A stretch of DNA of 42,214 bases. Source: a virus. Numbering within the stretch: position 1 is the first letter of the stretch; every line of letters begins with the position of its first letter. Location of the stretch: the IMG/VR virus record IMGVR_UViG_3300025647_000079, positions 1 through 42,214 of that record; one strand, 5' to 3'. The translations under genes and the position numbers were made by a program. The notes under the pieces were generated by a model. It was not told the origin of the DNA, ran no database searches, and saw nothing but the letters and a program-made list of their open reading frames with translations. This document shows positions 32,235-40,364 of this stretch, piece by piece.

Positions 32235-32753
32235 ATGGATAGAGAAAGAAATTACCGAGAAGATCTCAAGATCGATCCTGATGCATTAGATGTAGAGTGG
32301 GTTAGACAGCCGGAGCTGTATCTGTACTATAGCGAACTTTTGGCGCAAGCTAAACACGAGGTTGACAAAAAGAAAGAAGAGCTTGATATCGAAAAAGCTG
32401 AAGCTGATAGTCGACTTAGAAACAGTTACGAGAAAAAGCCTCCTGAGGGACAGATTGCTAATGATGTGCTGCAAGAAGAAAAGGTTCGAGAAGCCTATAA
32501 AGAATATTGTGATGCGAAGCTTAATATGGACTTGATGTTTGCAGCTGTAAATGCATTCAACCAAAGAAAGGAGGCTCTTGAGAACTTAGTGAGACTAGCT
32601 AATGCTGGATATTTCGCCTCTCCATCAGGTGGTAGTCGAGATTTAGCTGAACAGATAAGAAAACGATCTCAACAAAGTGTTGAGTCTGTAGCTGAGAAAA
32701 GAAAAAGCTCTACAGGCTCCAAACGAAGAACAAGAAGGAGAGCGCCTAAGTAA
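32235..32753 (+). CDS. UvsY-like recombination mediator
   Basis: 172 aa. The N-terminal half, DVEWVRQPELYLYYSELLAQ, AKHEVDKKKEELDIEKAEAD and later NQRKEALENLVRL, matches the phage family annotated as UvsY-like mediators that load the RecA-type recombinase on ssDNA. The C-terminal 35 residues are strongly basic (KRRTRRRAPK). It is followed by a small membrane protein, the SSB and the recombinase, supporting the role. GGAGAGGAGAAGTT precedes the ATG. Confidence 0.72.
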   Translation: MDRERNYREDLKIDPDALDVEWVRQPELYLYYSELLAQAKHEVDKKKEELDIEKAEADSRLRNSYEKKPPEGQIANDVLQEEKVREAYKEYCDAKLNMDLMFAAVNAFNQRKEALENLVRLANAGYFASPSGGSRDLAEQIRKRSQQSVESVAEKRKSSTGSKRRTRRRAPK

Positions 32754-32769
32754 GTAGGAGAAAAATGAA

Positions 32770-32925
32770 GTGATATTTATATACACACTGTTGACTGTAG
32801 TTACAATCATGGCATTGCTTGTGCTACTGTGGGTTATGGGTAGAGTTGTTGGGGTCTCTTTTGCTAAAGGAATAAAAAAAGAGATCTTCAACACAAACAC
32901 TAACAAGGAAAAGAAAGAGGAGTAA
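32770..32925 (+). CDS. Small single-span membrane protein
   Basis: 51 aa from a GTG at 32770, with GTAGGAG nine bases upstream. Residues about 2-25 (IFIYTLLTVVTIMALLVLLW) form one transmembrane segment; the charged tail NKEKKEE would be cytoplasmic. Position between the mediator and SSB genes gives no clear role. Small phage membrane proteins may tether replication to the membrane or act in exclusion; undecided. Confidence 0.55.
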   Translation: MIFIYTLLTVVTIMALLVLLWVMGRVVGVSFAKGIKKEIFNTNTNKEKKEE

Positions 32926-32926
32926 C

Positions 32927-34048
32927 ATGAGTACGAAAGAAGAACGCAGAGAAAGACTTCGTCGGCGAACGAGAGAACGCCAATCGGATGGTGGGGCAAA
33001 ATCTCACTATATTGAATTGCCGGAAGGAGTAGAGTATTGGTATCCTGATGCAGCACAGAAGGACAAAGTGACGCCGCTTGACTTCCTGTGTTATCCGGTA
33101 ACCCAAAAAGGCCACCCAGACGGTATTGAGGTTGGCGACATATGGCCAGTTCGTCCAATTTTGGTTCACTATGGTGTTGGCGCAGAAAAGCAAAATATTC
33201 TGTGTCCAAAAACTTGGGGAGAGTGGCCAAAGGGAAAAACAGGTTCAAATGCACCCTGTCCGATATGCGAAGAGTTTGCACGACAAGCAGCTATTGAAGA
33301 AAATTGGAACGACAAGACTCTAAAAGAAAACATGAAAGCTCTTAAGCCAAAATGGCGAGAGTTGTTCTGTGTTATTGCTGTTGACGAAGACGACTCTGTT
33401 GTCAAGCTGTTTGAAATAAGTGCACACTCTTTTGGCATTGCACTTAATCAAGCGATTGATGAAGCAGAAGACGACGCCCTGATCGACTTCGCAGAGTATG
33501 AAGGAGGAAGCACCGTTCTTGTTAGATGGCGCGGAAGTGACATCAAAAAACAGAACGGAGATCCGATCCTTCAAGTTCGTACTCCTGATCAGATTAAGTT
33601 TGAAGAGCGTGAAGACTTCGACGAGGAAGAGTGGGAAGAAGACATCATCAAAATCGACGACTGTTTGGTTAAGATGTCATATGATCAAATCCAAGAAATG
33701 TTTCTCGGAGTTGATAGTTCAGACATGGAAGGCTACGACGCTGACGACAAAGACGAAGCTCCTCGTGAGAAGAAATCAAGAAAAAGTAAAACTCGAAAAT
33801 CAAGAAGCAAAGAGGAGACAGTAGACGAAAGTCCTACAACTGAAGAAGCCCCAGAAGACCCAGATGTCTGTATAGCTTGTGAAGGATCTGGAAAGAACAC
33901 AAGAGGGAGAACCTGTCGCATCTGTGGCGGAACAGGAGAAGGCACTCCTGTTGTAGACAGAGAAGAGGCTGAAGACAGAGAAGAGACTGAAGACAAGAGC
34001 GAAGAGAAGCAAAGAACAAGAAAGCGTCGATCTCGTCGTAGTCGATAG
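32927..34048 (+). CDS. Single-stranded DNA-binding protein, gp32-like, with C-terminal zinc motifs
   Basis: 373 aa. The basic N-terminus (RERLRRRTRER) is a candidate cooperativity segment. The core holds PLDFLCYPVTQKG and NILCPKTWGEWPKG followed by CPICEEFARQ, a typical zinc-containing OB-fold region of phage ssDNA-binding proteins. The C-terminus adds two CxxCxGxG units (CIACEGSG, CRICGGTG), a DnaJ-like zinc centre, and a tail alternating acidic and basic residues (KQRTRKRRSRRSR). Lying between UvsY-like and RecA-like genes, it would coat ssDNA in replication and recombination. The DnaJ-like addition is unusual. Confidence 0.78.
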   Translation: MSTKEERRERLRRRTRERQSDGGAKSHYIELPEGVEYWYPDAAQKDKVTPLDFLCYPVTQKGHPDGIEVGDIWPVRPILVHYGVGAEKQNILCPKTWGEWPKGKTGSNAPCPICEEFARQAAIEENWNDKTLKENMKALKPKWRELFCVIAVDEDDSVVKLFEISAHSFGIALNQAIDEAEDDALIDFAEYEGGSTVLVRWRGSDIKKQNGDPILQVRTPDQIKFEEREDFDEEEWEEDIIKIDDCLVKMSYDQIQEMFLGVDSSDMEGYDADDKDEAPREKKSRKSKTRKSRSKEETVDESPTTEEAPEDPDVCIACEGSGKNTRGRTCRICGGTGEGTPVVDREEAEDREETEDKSEEKQRTRKRRSRRSR

Positions 34049-34076
34049 CTGAAAGTAGAAACAAGGAGACGATCAA

Positions 34077-35201
34077 ATGCCTAGAACCCCATCCAAGAGC
34101 AAAAAAGCAGAAGTGCTCAGCACAGCTAAACAAGTCAGAAATAGAGAACAAGTAGAGCCTGAAAAAGAAGAACGTCGTGTTTATTTCCCGACAGGCTCTA
34201 CTCTGTTGAACTTAGCTGTTAGTGATGATGCTTTTGGTGGGTGGGGTTCTGGCAAGATCATCAACCTTGTCGGAGATTCAAACACAGGCAAGACCCTTCT
34301 CGCTTTGACAGGTTTAATGGAGATGGCAATCGACGAGCAATATTCAGACCACCTCTTAATATATGATGATGCAGAGAATGCACTCGAGATGGATGTCAGA
34401 GGGATGTTTGGAGATCAGCTTTCAGACAGACTTCAAGACCCATATGGGAACCTATATGGCAGCGAAGAGTTCCGATCAAGTGAAACTATTGAAGATGTCA
34501 GAAACAACTTGTGGAGACTATTAGAGGAGGGCACTCCGTTCTTGTATGTTCTTGATTCTTACGACGCAGTTACAAGTCGAGATGAGATCAAAAGACAAGA
34601 ACAGGAGAATAAAGGCAAAGAGCAGAACAAGGATTATCCACGTGGTCCAGCTATATTGTCTGAAACTTTACGCAAGACAAAGTCTAAATTGAAATTCGCA
34701 GATAGTGGTTTCTTGGTTATCAGCCAGACAAGAGACGAAATGAATCCGATGACTTTTGGTGCGCAGAAAAGGAGAGCTGGTGGAAAGGCTTTGAAGTTCT
34801 ACAGCTCTCACGAGGTGTGGCTTGCTGTTGGGAAAGGCGGCCAGATAAAAAAGACAGTAAGGAAAAAGAGCTACACAATAGGTTGGAACATAATCGCCAA
34901 ATCAGCAAGAAGTAAACTCAATGGCAAAAAACGAGATGTTCCGATAGTGTGTTATACGAAACACGGAGTTGATGACATCTCTGCGAATATAGAATGGCTT
35001 TTGAGTGTCGGATATTGGACAGGCAGTAGAAACTCTATAAACTCAAAGGGATTCTGCAAAGAGAATAAATCCATGCAAGATCTCATCTTGTGGACAGAGA
35101 GCCATAACAAAGAAGAAACACTAAAGGTGATCGTCGAAAAGGAATGGCAAAAAATAGAGTCAGAGCTTTCAGTCACAAGGAAAAAGAGATTTGAGAAATA
35201 A
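34077..35201 (+). CDS. RecA/UvsX-like recombinase
   Basis: 374 aa. Walker A GDSNTGKT (66-73) in the context KIINLVGDSNTGKTLLALTG; LLIYDDAENALEMD follows as the catalytic Glu region; FLYVLDSYDAV is Walker B near residue 158. SGFLVISQTRDEMN fits the Gln switch of RecA. It should form filaments on ssDNA and drive strand exchange, helped by the mediator at 32235. Ribosome binding site ACAAGGAGACGATCAA. Confidence 0.9.
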   Translation: MPRTPSKSKKAEVLSTAKQVRNREQVEPEKEERRVYFPTGSTLLNLAVSDDAFGGWGSGKIINLVGDSNTGKTLLALTGLMEMAIDEQYSDHLLIYDDAENALEMDVRGMFGDQLSDRLQDPYGNLYGSEEFRSSETIEDVRNNLWRLLEEGTPFLYVLDSYDAVTSRDEIKRQEQENKGKEQNKDYPRGPAILSETLRKTKSKLKFADSGFLVISQTRDEMNPMTFGAQKRRAGGKALKFYSSHEVWLAVGKGGQIKKTVRKKSYTIGWNIIAKSARSKLNGKKRDVPIVCYTKHGVDDISANIEWLLSVGYWTGSRNSINSKGFCKENKSMQDLILWTESHNKEETLKVIVEKEWQKIESELSVTRKKRFEK

Positions 35202-36153
35202 GAAAACATCTTTAGAAAAAAGAACGATCTTTATTGACTGCTCTTATATAGCACACCAAGCTCTGTTCACACTTGGTGACCTCTTTCACAACGGAAGACC
35301 CAGTGGTGTTGTCTTTGGCTTCCTAATGAGACTTATCACCACAGGCAGCAAATTTAAGTCTAATGATTTTGTGTTCTGTTGGGACTCTAAGCACAGCCTC
35401 CGAAAGAGAATACAACACGACTATAAAGCTGGCAGGAGAAAAGACTTGACAGAAGAAGAGATTAAAAAATACAGAATCTTCTATCAAGAGCTTGATCGAC
35501 TTAGAGAGCATATCCTCCCGACAATAGGATGGAACAATCAATTCATGCAACACGGATATGAAGCTGATGATGTTATTGCTGCCAACATAAAACCAAATGC
35601 TGTTGTGGTGTCAGCTGATGAAGATCTGTTCCAGTGTCTTTCAGTAGACGGTGTGTCTATATGGAACACAAATAAGAACTTAGAGATAACCGCTTCAGAC
35701 TTCACAAAACGATTCAACATAAGTCCAGAAGAGTGGGTGTTCGTGAAATGTATTGCTGGTTGTAGCAGCGATAATGTCAAAGGTATAAAAGGTGTTGGAG
35801 AAAAGACAGCAATAAAATGGTTGAGAGATGAGCTAAAAAAAGAATCAAAAATATTTTTGAAAATAGAAAAACAAAAAAGTGAAATGATATCAAAGAACTT
35901 TGATCTGGTCTCCCTTCCGTTTCCTGGGTGCTGGTCTTTACCGATAAAAAAAGACGAAGCTCTATCGATCGATGGCTTGTTAGAGATCGCAAGTGAATAC
36001 GGCTTTAAGAGCTTCACAGATGGCAAACACTTCAGTCGGTGGGATCGCTTCCTTAAAGGAGTATTCACAGACGAACCAATAGTGTCTAAAAAGGTTACCC
36101 ATTCTAATTCAGAAAAAAGAAAAGCAAGGAGAGTTAAACGTGCCAAGAGCTAA
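35191..36153 (+). CDS. 5'-3' exonuclease / flap endonuclease
   Basis: 320 aa from a TTG at 35191; no ATG is available before the conserved IFIDCSYIAHQALF. FVFCWDSKHSLRKR, YEADDVIAANI, VVVSADEDLFQCL and the helix-hairpin-helix GCSSDNVKGIKGVGEKTAI match the T5 D15 / T4 RNase H / Pol I 5' nuclease family with its acidic metal ligands. It removes RNA primers and flaps. It overlaps the recombinase gene by 11 bases. Confidence 0.88.
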   Translation: MRNKKTSLEKRTIFIDCSYIAHQALFTLGDLFHNGRPSGVVFGFLMRLITTGSKFKSNDFVFCWDSKHSLRKRIQHDYKAGRRKDLTEEEIKKYRIFYQELDRLREHILPTIGWNNQFMQHGYEADDVIAANIKPNAVVVSADEDLFQCLSVDGVSIWNTNKNLEITASDFTKRFNISPEEWVFVKCIAGCSSDNVKGIKGVGEKTAIKWLRDELKKESKIFLKIEKQKSEMISKNFDLVSLPFPGCWSLPIKKDEALSIDGLLEIASEYGFKSFTDGKHFSRWDRFLKGVFTDEPIVSKKVTHSNSEKRKARRVKRAKS

Positions 36154-36406
36154 CAAAATCAAAAAACAAAAACCACAAGAGCCAAAACTTACCAGAAGGA
36201 TGATCAAGTCCTTAAGCACAAGAGGTATAGCTGAAGCCCAAAAAATAGCTGAAGGTGAAATAGCAAATAACAAAAACCTAGACAGAGTGATAATACCATA
36301 TGGTAGAATCACAACAAAAGACTTTCGTGTTGTCGATGTAGCCATCTTAATCGAACAAGACCCGAGCATGAATACGCCTGATATGATAAAGAACAGGAGT
36401 CGATAA
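36140..36406 (+). CDS. Hypothetical basic protein
   Basis: 88 aa from a GTG at 36140, with AAGGAG six bases upstream of the spacer. Very basic N-terminus (MPRANKIKKQKPQEPK). No family recognised. Coupled between the exonuclease and RuvC-like genes, so possibly a recombination accessory factor. Confidence 0.5.
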   Translation: MPRANKIKKQKPQEPKLTRRMIKSLSTRGIAEAQKIAEGEIANNKNLDRVIIPYGRITTKDFRVVDVAILIEQDPSMNTPDMIKNRSR

Positions 36407-36407
36407 A

Positions 36408-36965
36408 ATGCCAAGAGCGGAAAAGAAAGGCTGTGTCAAAGTTTACATAGGGATAGACAATGGTGTGACTGGCTCAATTGGAATTATTACCACGTCCGAC
36501 AACCAGAAAACCGGGACCAGCTTCTTCCCTCAGATCACTTTCTCAGAGCAGGACTACACCAAGAAAAAGAAAAACATCACCCGTATCAACTTTCTCGCTC
36601 TGTCAAAGGCCTTGTGGAAATATGTAGCAAAGACAGATGAGGTGTACATTATGATGGAACGACCAATGGTCAACCCCGCTCGTTTCACTCCCTCCACATC
36701 AGCACTGCGAGCGATGGAAGCTTGCCTCAATACAATCCTGCTCCTGCAGAAAAAGAAGGGACAGGTCTTCGGATTCCGGTGGGTTGATTCCAAAGAGTGG
36801 CAGAGAAAGTTTTTAACAAGTGGAATTAAAGGACCAGCAGAGTTGAAAAAGAACAGCCTGCAGCTTGGAAAGAAGAGATACCCAAAATGGGCAGGAGCCA
36901 TCGACAAACAGAAAGACGCTGACGGATTGTTCATAGCTGAATTTTGTAGAAGTGAGTTCGAATAA
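36408..36965 (+). CDS. RuvC-like Holliday junction resolvase
   Basis: 185 aa. VYIGIDNGVTGSIGIIT gives the first catalytic Asp of the RNase H fold, VYIMMERPMVNP the Glu, and KDADGLFIAEFC the C-terminal Asp. This is the order seen in RuvC and phage resolvases. It would cut branched DNA before packaging. Ribosome binding site CAGGAGTCGATAAA. Base composition becomes GC-richer from here to the right. Confidence 0.8.
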   Translation: MPRAEKKGCVKVYIGIDNGVTGSIGIITTSDNQKTGTSFFPQITFSEQDYTKKKKNITRINFLALSKALWKYVAKTDEVYIMMERPMVNPARFTPSTSALRAMEACLNTILLLQKKKGQVFGFRWVDSKEWQRKFLTSGIKGPAELKKNSLQLGKKRYPKWAGAIDKQKDADGLFIAEFCRSEFE

Positions 36966-36984
36966 CAAAACAAAGAGGAGAACG

Positions 36985-37251
36985 ATGAAGACAAGAACGA
37001 TAACACTAAATGGAACTAGATTCACACTTGGCAAGAAAGAGTACACCGATACAATCACAGGATTTACAGGGATCGCTATTGCTGGGATCTCATATCTGAC
37101 AGGGTGTGATCAGCTTCAGCTAACAAGCACAGACACAACTGGCAGGCCTTGCGAGGTTTGGGTTGATGTGACTCGTATTGAAGAGGTGAAAGTAAAACCT
37201 CGCAATGGTGGTCCCGCGCCGATGATTCCTTCGCGTCACCCACAACAATAA
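36985..37251 (+). CDS. Conserved small phage protein of unknown function
   Basis: 88 aa from the ATG at 36985 (AAAGAGGAGAACG upstream). It matches a widespread phage small-protein pattern: DTITGFTGIAIAGISYLTGC, then LQLTSTDTTGRPCEVWVDVT. The fold is beta-rich. The family has no established role that I know of. Confidence 0.62.
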   Translation: MKTRTITLNGTRFTLGKKEYTDTITGFTGIAIAGISYLTGCDQLQLTSTDTTGRPCEVWVDVTRIEEVKVKPRNGGPAPMIPSRHPQQ

Positions 37252-37286
37252 CACTCTGTTTTAGCGACAAACAAAGGAAGCGAGAG

Positions 37287-37505
37287 ATGGCAAGCAAACC
37301 CCGAAACTTGAAAAAGACCGACAAGCTGATCGTTGTGTCTGGAGGCTCAGTGGTGGACACATATGACGGCGATGAGTGGAACAAAGCGATTGAAGATGCT
37401 GAAGCCGCATGCGAAGACAACGAGGGCGAGGAGACATACATAGCCAACATACTGGGCGAAATTATTCTCGTTCCAACATCGTGTGATTTCATCCCAACAA
37501 CATAA
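37287..37505 (+). CDS. Hypothetical acidic protein
   Basis: 72 aa with AAAGGAAGCGAGAG upstream. Acidic; strand-like LIVVSGGSVVDTY then a helical segment. No family recognised. Confidence 0.5.
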   Translation: MASKPRNLKKTDKLIVVSGGSVVDTYDGDEWNKAIEDAEAACEDNEGEETYIANILGEIILVPTSCDFIPTT

Positions 37506-37520
37506 GTAAAGGAGAAATAA

Positions 37521-37796
37521 ATGAACAGCAGAAGAGCACGCTATTTGAAGTTCTTTACAAAACAAGCCATTTACTATTCAGGAGCGGGAGAGGCGATGTC
37601 CGATTTCCACAAGCGCCGGTTGTACAAGCAGGTTAAGAAGTGGTGGACGAAGCTGCCTCGCAACTTGAAGGACAAAGCAGTTCGAGATCCAGATCCGTTC
37701 CTTGGAAACATAACCGATCGTCTACGAAGAGAGGCCATCGACAAGGGTCTGATAAAGCCCGACGCCAAAGAAAAACTAATGATGGAATCTAGCTGA
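37521..37796 (+). CDS. Hypothetical basic protein
   Basis: 91 aa with AAAGGAGAAATAA upstream. Basic and helical, starting MNSRRARYLKFFTKQ; WWTKLPRNLKDKAVRDPDPF in the middle. No family recognised. It is the last gene before the tmRNA-like locus. Confidence 0.5.
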   Translation: MNSRRARYLKFFTKQAIYYSGAGEAMSDFHKRRLYKQVKKWWTKLPRNLKDKAVRDPDPFLGNITDRLRREAIDKGLIKPDAKEKLMMESS

Positions 37797-37812
37797 AATA
37801 AGATTGAGAACC

Positions 37813-37819
37813 GTATAAT
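37813..37819 (+). promoter_or_regulatory. -10-like element before the tmRNA-like RNA
   Basis: ACCGTATAATATATT; the -10 TATAAT (37814-37819) ends 11 bases before the first acceptor-stem base at 37831, the spacing expected for a stable RNA gene with a very short leader. No good -35 is visible. Confidence 0.55.
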
Positions 37820-37830
37820 ATATTAGAAGA

Positions 37831-38265
37831 GGGCGTGATCTGGCGAGGTTGTGGTTCGTCGCTGGCGGTATTGCAGCAAGACTATAGGAGGGAACTAATG
37901 GTAGAACTTGACACTTACTATGCGACGGATCGAAGGGTGTATTGGGGTGCGCTTTCCAGTGATATGCAACGCGAACTGGATCACACCAGCGCACTGCTTG
38001 CTAAGCTCACAGAGCTGGCACCAGACGCATTCTGCACCTACTTCCCACGGGAAGGCAAGTGGGATGTCAGCCGCAAGTCGAACTACAGGAGCATCATCCC
38101 GTCCCTAATCTCTGGAAAGCAGGAAGCAATCATAACCGCAATCGAAATACTGGAACAGCAGCAAGAGAAAGTAAAAAAGTGATCGAACAGCTTACGGAAC
38201 TAAGCATGTAGAAGGTTGAGTGATCTTGATTTCGGACGCGGGTTCAATTCCCGCCACGTCCACCA
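37831..38265 (+). ncRNA. tmRNA-like RNA (ssrA-type acceptor domain) enclosing an ORF
   Basis: The 3' end is a clear tmRNA tRNA-like domain: T stem GCGGG/CCCGC (38238-38242 with 38250-38254) around loop TTCAATT, acceptor strand CACGTCC (38255-38261), then encoded ACCA. Positions 38230-38255 match E. coli ssrA at 25 of 26 bases and 38199-38211 at 13 of 13 (from memory). The only matching 5' acceptor strand is GGGCGTG at 37831-37837. It pairs at all seven positions and places G-U at pair 3, the alanyl-tRNA synthetase identity element. It differs from E. coli at pairs 4 and 5 in a compensated way. It is followed by ATCTGG, like the tmRNA start. However, no P2 helix, tag peptide or pseudoknots are recognisable, and a 94-aa ORF with its own ribosome binding site fills the middle. 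The 3' part is firm; that the whole is one processed RNA is inference. Confidence 0.6.
37898..38182 (+). CDS. Hypothetical protein encoded inside the tmRNA-like RNA
   Basis: 94 aa from the ATG at 37898, with a strong ATAGGAGGGAACTA site. MVELDTYYATDRRVYWGALS, then a helical segment (QRELDHTSALLAKLTELAPD), and a C-terminal helix. Codon use resembles neighbouring genes, so it is probably translated. It starts 61 bases after the putative 5' acceptor strand and ends before the tmRNA 3' domain. No family recognised. Confidence 0.6.
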   Translation: MVELDTYYATDRRVYWGALSSDMQRELDHTSALLAKLTELAPDAFCTYFPREGKWDVSRKSNYRSIIPSLISGKQEAIITAIEILEQQQEKVKK

Positions 38266-38290
38266 TCTTGAAACAGCAGGAGATGAAAGA

Positions 38291-39196
38291 GTGATTAAGC
38301 AACTGGACATCAAAGACTACCAAGCCCATGCGGACAGCCACCTGGAGTTTGATCCAGGAATAAACATAATTGTTGGCTCCTCAGACAACGGGAAGAGTGC
38401 TGTCCTTCGCGCCATGCTATGGAACCTCACCAACAAGCCAGACGGGACTAGCTTTATCCGACACGGTCAGAAAGGAGCCTGTGTCTCTGTCAAGCTTGAC
38501 GATGGGACTGTAGTAGAAAGAGAGCGGAAAGGAGCTACAGTCAACGAATACCGGATGGATGGGGAGGTATTCAAAAAGCTAGGCAGAGGATCTGTTCCAG
38601 AGGAGATCCAGCAGGCTCTGAATCTGTCTCCAGATATCAACATACAGGGACAGTTAGACTCTCCCTTTTTGTTGTCACAAACTCCTCCTGAGATCGCAAG
38701 AGTTCTAAACAAGGTGGCTCATCTGGAAGAGATGACCGAGTCTCTATCAAACGCCAGCAAAACCATCAGAGAAGTCCACAGGGACATCTCCTCTTCAGAA
38801 GCTGAAAAGGAACGGATTGAAGAGCAGTTGGAGTCCCTGCAGTGGGTATCTAAAGCGCAAGAGGATCTCAATGCCATTATAGCCGAGGACGATAAGGCGG
38901 CTGAGATAGAAAACCAATTGTGTGACATTCGTAGAGCTTTAGACAGCCTTCTAAAGACAGACAAGCAGATCAAGTCCAGCGAAAAGCTGATGAAGTTGGA
39001 CAAGCAGATCTCCAAACTGGATGAAGCTCTGAAGCAACACGATGAGCTGGACAGAAGACTGGATACTATTGATCGTCTTCTTACGACAATTGAAGAGACA
39101 GACACAAAGATGAAAAACTGCCAAGCCTCTTTGAAGCAGGTAGAAAAGCAGTTGAAGGAGTTTGATGTCTGTCCATACTGCGGAGGGACGCTGTGA
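38291..39196 (+). CDS. SbcC/Rad50-like N-terminal half ending at the zinc hook
   Basis: 301 aa from a GTG at 38291, eight bases after AGGAG; in-frame codons further upstream lie within the tmRNA-like element. Residues 1-45 give the ABC-type N-lobe (QLDIKDYQAHADSHLEF, then NIIVGSSDNGKSAVL with Walker A GSSDNGKS at 29-36). A Q-loop-like region follows, then a long coiled coil. The protein ends DVCPYCGGTL, the Rad50 zinc-hook CxxC, followed immediately by the stop codon. The matching C-terminal half is a separate gene at 40364. With SbcD it should form a DNA-end and hairpin-processing nuclease. Confidence 0.82.
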   Translation: MIKQLDIKDYQAHADSHLEFDPGINIIVGSSDNGKSAVLRAMLWNLTNKPDGTSFIRHGQKGACVSVKLDDGTVVERERKGATVNEYRMDGEVFKKLGRGSVPEEIQQALNLSPDINIQGQLDSPFLLSQTPPEIARVLNKVAHLEEMTESLSNASKTIREVHRDISSSEAEKERIEEQLESLQWVSKAQEDLNAIIAEDDKAAEIENQLCDIRRALDSLLKTDKQIKSSEKLMKLDKQISKLDEALKQHDELDRRLDTIDRLLTTIEETDTKMKNCQASLKQVEKQLKEFDVCPYCGGTL

Positions 39197-40131
39197 GAAC
39201 CAAACCAAAAAAGAAACGAACAAAGGCTCTTTATCCAAAAGCCATTCTGTGCGCTGACCTTCATATGTGGCATACTCCCCCACGATCCCGCAGAGACGAG
39301 GACTACGCTGAGACTTGTCTTGGAAAGTTGCAGTTCATAGTGGATCTTCAAAACAAGTATCCAACCCACCCCCCAATACTGATTGCCGGTGATATCTTCG
39401 AGCATCCCAAGCCCCCGTATTGGTTCCTCAACAAAGTGATACAGGTCATACAAAGCGGTCGGGGCGAGACAATTGCTGTCGCTGGTCAGCACGACCTCCC
39501 CCATCATCGTCTTGAGTTGATTGAAGATAGTGGGCTGTCTCTATTACCTATCAATCTGATTATGAGTCCACGGGACGTTGTTGGTTGTACTGGTTTCGAT
39601 GTTGTTGGTTTTCCATACGGAGCGGAGTTGCTGGAGAAAGAGGAAGTGAACTCTTCCACTGTTCCAACTTTAGCACTTGCCCATGTGCTGGCTTGGGAAG
39701 GACGACCTCCCTTCTCCGGTGCTCCTGCTTCCGGGAATGCCTCCAGGATCAAAAAGAAGATGAAAGGATATGATCTCATCGTATGCGGAGACAACCACGA
39801 TCCTTTTCAGAGCGGCAGGCTACTCAACTGCGGCTGTCTAATCCGTAAAAATATCGATCAGGTAGACTACCAGCCAAGGATCTACGAGTGGATGGGAGGC
39901 AAAGAGGTGAATCCTGTAGATGTTCCTCTTTGTACAGGAGTACATCTTGAGGAAACCATGCAAGAGGAGAAGGAAGTGCGGGCAGACCTAACGGCATTTG
40001 TAGAGGCACTGGCAGACACCTCCATAGAAGTGGGAGTGGACTTCGAAGAGAATGTCCGTGGATTGATAGCAGAACAGAAAATAGACAAAGAAGTGGAGGA
40101 CGAGATATGGCAATTGATACCAAAAAGATAA
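39193..40131 (+). CDS. SbcD/Mre11-like metallophosphoesterase
   Basis: 312 aa starting at a GTG that overlaps the previous stop. ILCADLHMWH (metal ligands D-x-H), LIAGDIFEHP (GD motif), VAGQHDLPHH (GNHD position with Gln instead of Asn), ALAHVLAW and VCGDNHDP form the calcineurin-type phosphoesterase series. It is the nuclease partner of the split SbcC proteins. The Asn to Gln change at GNHD is notable, as this Asn normally binds metal. Confidence 0.8.
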   Translation: MRTKPKKKRTKALYPKAILCADLHMWHTPPRSRRDEDYAETCLGKLQFIVDLQNKYPTHPPILIAGDIFEHPKPPYWFLNKVIQVIQSGRGETIAVAGQHDLPHHRLELIEDSGLSLLPINLIMSPRDVVGCTGFDVVGFPYGAELLEKEEVNSSTVPTLALAHVLAWEGRPPFSGAPASGNASRIKKKMKGYDLIVCGDNHDPFQSGRLLNCGCLIRKNIDQVDYQPRIYEWMGGKEVNPVDVPLCTGVHLEETMQEEKEVRADLTAFVEALADTSIEVGVDFEENVRGLIAEQKIDKEVEDEIWQLIPKR

Positions 40132-40364
40132 AAGCCTTTGAGGGACTGAAGAAACAGCAGGAAGAATTCAAAGCCAGATTTGAACAACTGAAGGGCCAGC
40201 GGAAGGAATATCTCAAGCAGTTGAAAGAAGCGACCGGAACTGAAGACATCGATGCTGCCAATACTTTACTAGAAGATCTGGAGAGACAGCTGAACGACTT
40301 AGAGAAAGCCATCGACAAAGACACCACTGCTTTGATCAAGAAATATCCTGAATTGGAGAAGTGA
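40107..40364 (+). CDS. Small coiled-coil protein in the SbcCD cluster
   Basis: 85 aa, almost entirely coiled coil (FEGLKKQQEEFKARFEQLKG and LLEDLERQLNDLEKAIDKDT). It overlaps sbcD by 25 bases and abuts the C-terminal SbcC gene. It may supply part of the coiled-coil arm that the split SbcC halves lack; inference from position and composition. Confidence 0.6.
   Translation: MAIDTKKIKAFEGLKKQQEEFKARFEQLKGQRKEYLKQLKEATGTEDIDAANTLLEDLERQLNDLEKAIDKDTTALIKKYPELEK

Noticed and set aside
34952-35209. Leftward ORFs in the replication block
   Set aside because: They are Phe/Ser/Leu-rich products of A-rich coding strands read backward, a typical shadow-frame composition, and overlap conserved genes.
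38190-38265. A standard tRNA gene ending at the CCA at 38265
   Set aside because: The T arm and acceptor end are tRNA-like, but no matching 5' acceptor strand, D arm or anticodon arm occurs 70-90 bases upstream. The upstream sequence matches tmRNA instead.
38199-38265. Phage attachment site copied from the 3' end of host ssrA
   Set aside because: Not excluded, but less favoured: no integrase is visible in the window, the segment sits between coupled phage genes, and a fully complementary acceptor strand exists upstream. Kept as the main alternative in the finding.
38266-38400. Two-piece (circularly permuted) tmRNA with its 5' half downstream of the CCA
   Set aside because: The sequence after 38265 is the ribosome binding site and start of the SbcC-like gene; no tmRNA 5' motif is there.
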